Made by a program: the position numbers and the translations under genes. A stretch of 5,965 nucleotides of DNA from Methanobacteriota archaeon. GTDB lineage: Archaea > Thermoplasmatota > JASEFT01 > JAUWIS01. Location of the stretch: the NCBI GenBank assembly GCA_030605245.1, contig JAUWIS010000056.1:1-5965 (forward strand), read 5' to 3'. The notes below the pieces were generated by a model. The model worked only from the letters and a program-made list of their open reading frames with translations, made no database searches and had not been told where the DNA came from. The stretch's first letter is position 1; the number at the start of each line of letters is the position of its first letter. This document shows positions 5,675-5,965 of the stretch, piece by piece.

Positions 5675-5965
5675 ATGAAAGCAGAGGCATTAGTATACTG
5701 TGAAAATGAATTTGGGAAGATAGATGGAAAGGTTGCAAATGGCCTTGTCAGGCACTCAGAAAAGTATGAGATAGTCGGTATTATTGACAGCTCAAAAGTG
5801 GGTATGGATGCTGGAGAATATCTCGATGGAATAAAAAATGGGATACCGATATTCCATGACCTCAATGATGCCGTGAAGAACTTGAATCATGTTCCGGAAT
5901 ATTTCATCTACGGCATTGCGCCGCTCGCTTCATTTCTTGACAAGGAACAGAGAGAGATAATCTTC
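5675..5965 (+). CDS. DUF1611 (DgcN-like) family protein, N-terminal 97 residues, 3' end outside window
   Basis: The frame is open from the ATG at 5675 to the window edge (97 codons). AAGGAG (5662-5667) lies 7 nt before the ATG. The sequence matches the N-terminal domain of the DUF1611 family: YCENEFGKIDGKVANGLVRHS near residues 8-28, EIVGIIDSSKVGMDAGEYLDG at 32-52, GIPIF at 56-60 and YGIAP near 79-83. In full-length members this Rossmann-like domain precedes a P-loop domain, which would lie beyond the window. Some bacterial members (DgcN) are reported as D-glutamate N-acetyltransferases paired with an enolase-superfamily enzyme. That function cannot be transferred to this protein from the N-terminus alone. 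It is divergent from the NUDIX gene. Confidence 0.8.
   Translation, partial: MKAEALVYCENEFGKIDGKVANGLVRHSEKYEIVGIIDSSKVGMDAGEYLDGIKNGIPIFHDLNDAVKNLNHVPEYFIYGIAPLASFLDKEQREIIF

Overview
The window looks archaeal. It is AT-rich and uses many AGA/AGG (Arg) and ATA (Ile) codons. Most genes have GGTGA-type ribosome binding sites, as expected from an archaeal 16S 3' end, and the AT-rich elements upstream resemble TATA boxes rather than -35/-10 pairs. The main enzyme is a four-subunit gamma-delta-alpha-beta 2-oxoacid:ferredoxin oxidoreductase, typical of archaea and some anaerobic bacteria. I cannot name a lineage from the sequence alone.

Layout. On the minus strand, 1-1724 carries a threonine catabolic pair: an SDR-type L-threonine 3-dehydrogenase (tdh, 762-1724) followed by glycine C-acetyltransferase (kbl, 1-622, C-terminus cut by the window edge). 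The 139 bp between them hold two large, related imperfect palindromes in inverted orientation (691-759). Divergently, on the plus strand, 1808-4742 is a compact porGDAB operon (gaps of 1 nt, or a 4-nt overlap) for a pyruvate (or closely related 2-oxoacid):ferredoxin oxidoreductase. Facing it, and sharing stop-codon bases with porB, is a minus-strand gene (4739-5440) that fuses a ModE-type winged-helix DNA-binding domain to an ADP-ribose-pyrophosphatase-like NUDIX domain. After an AT-rich divergent intergenic region (5441-5674), a DUF1611-family gene starts at 5675 and runs off the right edge.

How they fit together. Tdh oxidises threonine to 2-amino-3-ketobutyrate, and Kbl cleaves it with CoA to glycine and acetyl-CoA. 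The Por complex interconverts acetyl-CoA + CO2 + reduced ferredoxin with pyruvate. Together they could link threonine breakdown to pyruvate synthesis, or to ferredoxin reduction in the reverse direction. The ModE-HTH/NUDIX protein resembles a metabolite-sensing regulator, possibly of a nucleotide such as ADP-ribose or another NAD-related compound, but its targets are inferred only from position. That fusion and the paired palindromes are the two least ordinary items; the rest is recognisable central metabolism.
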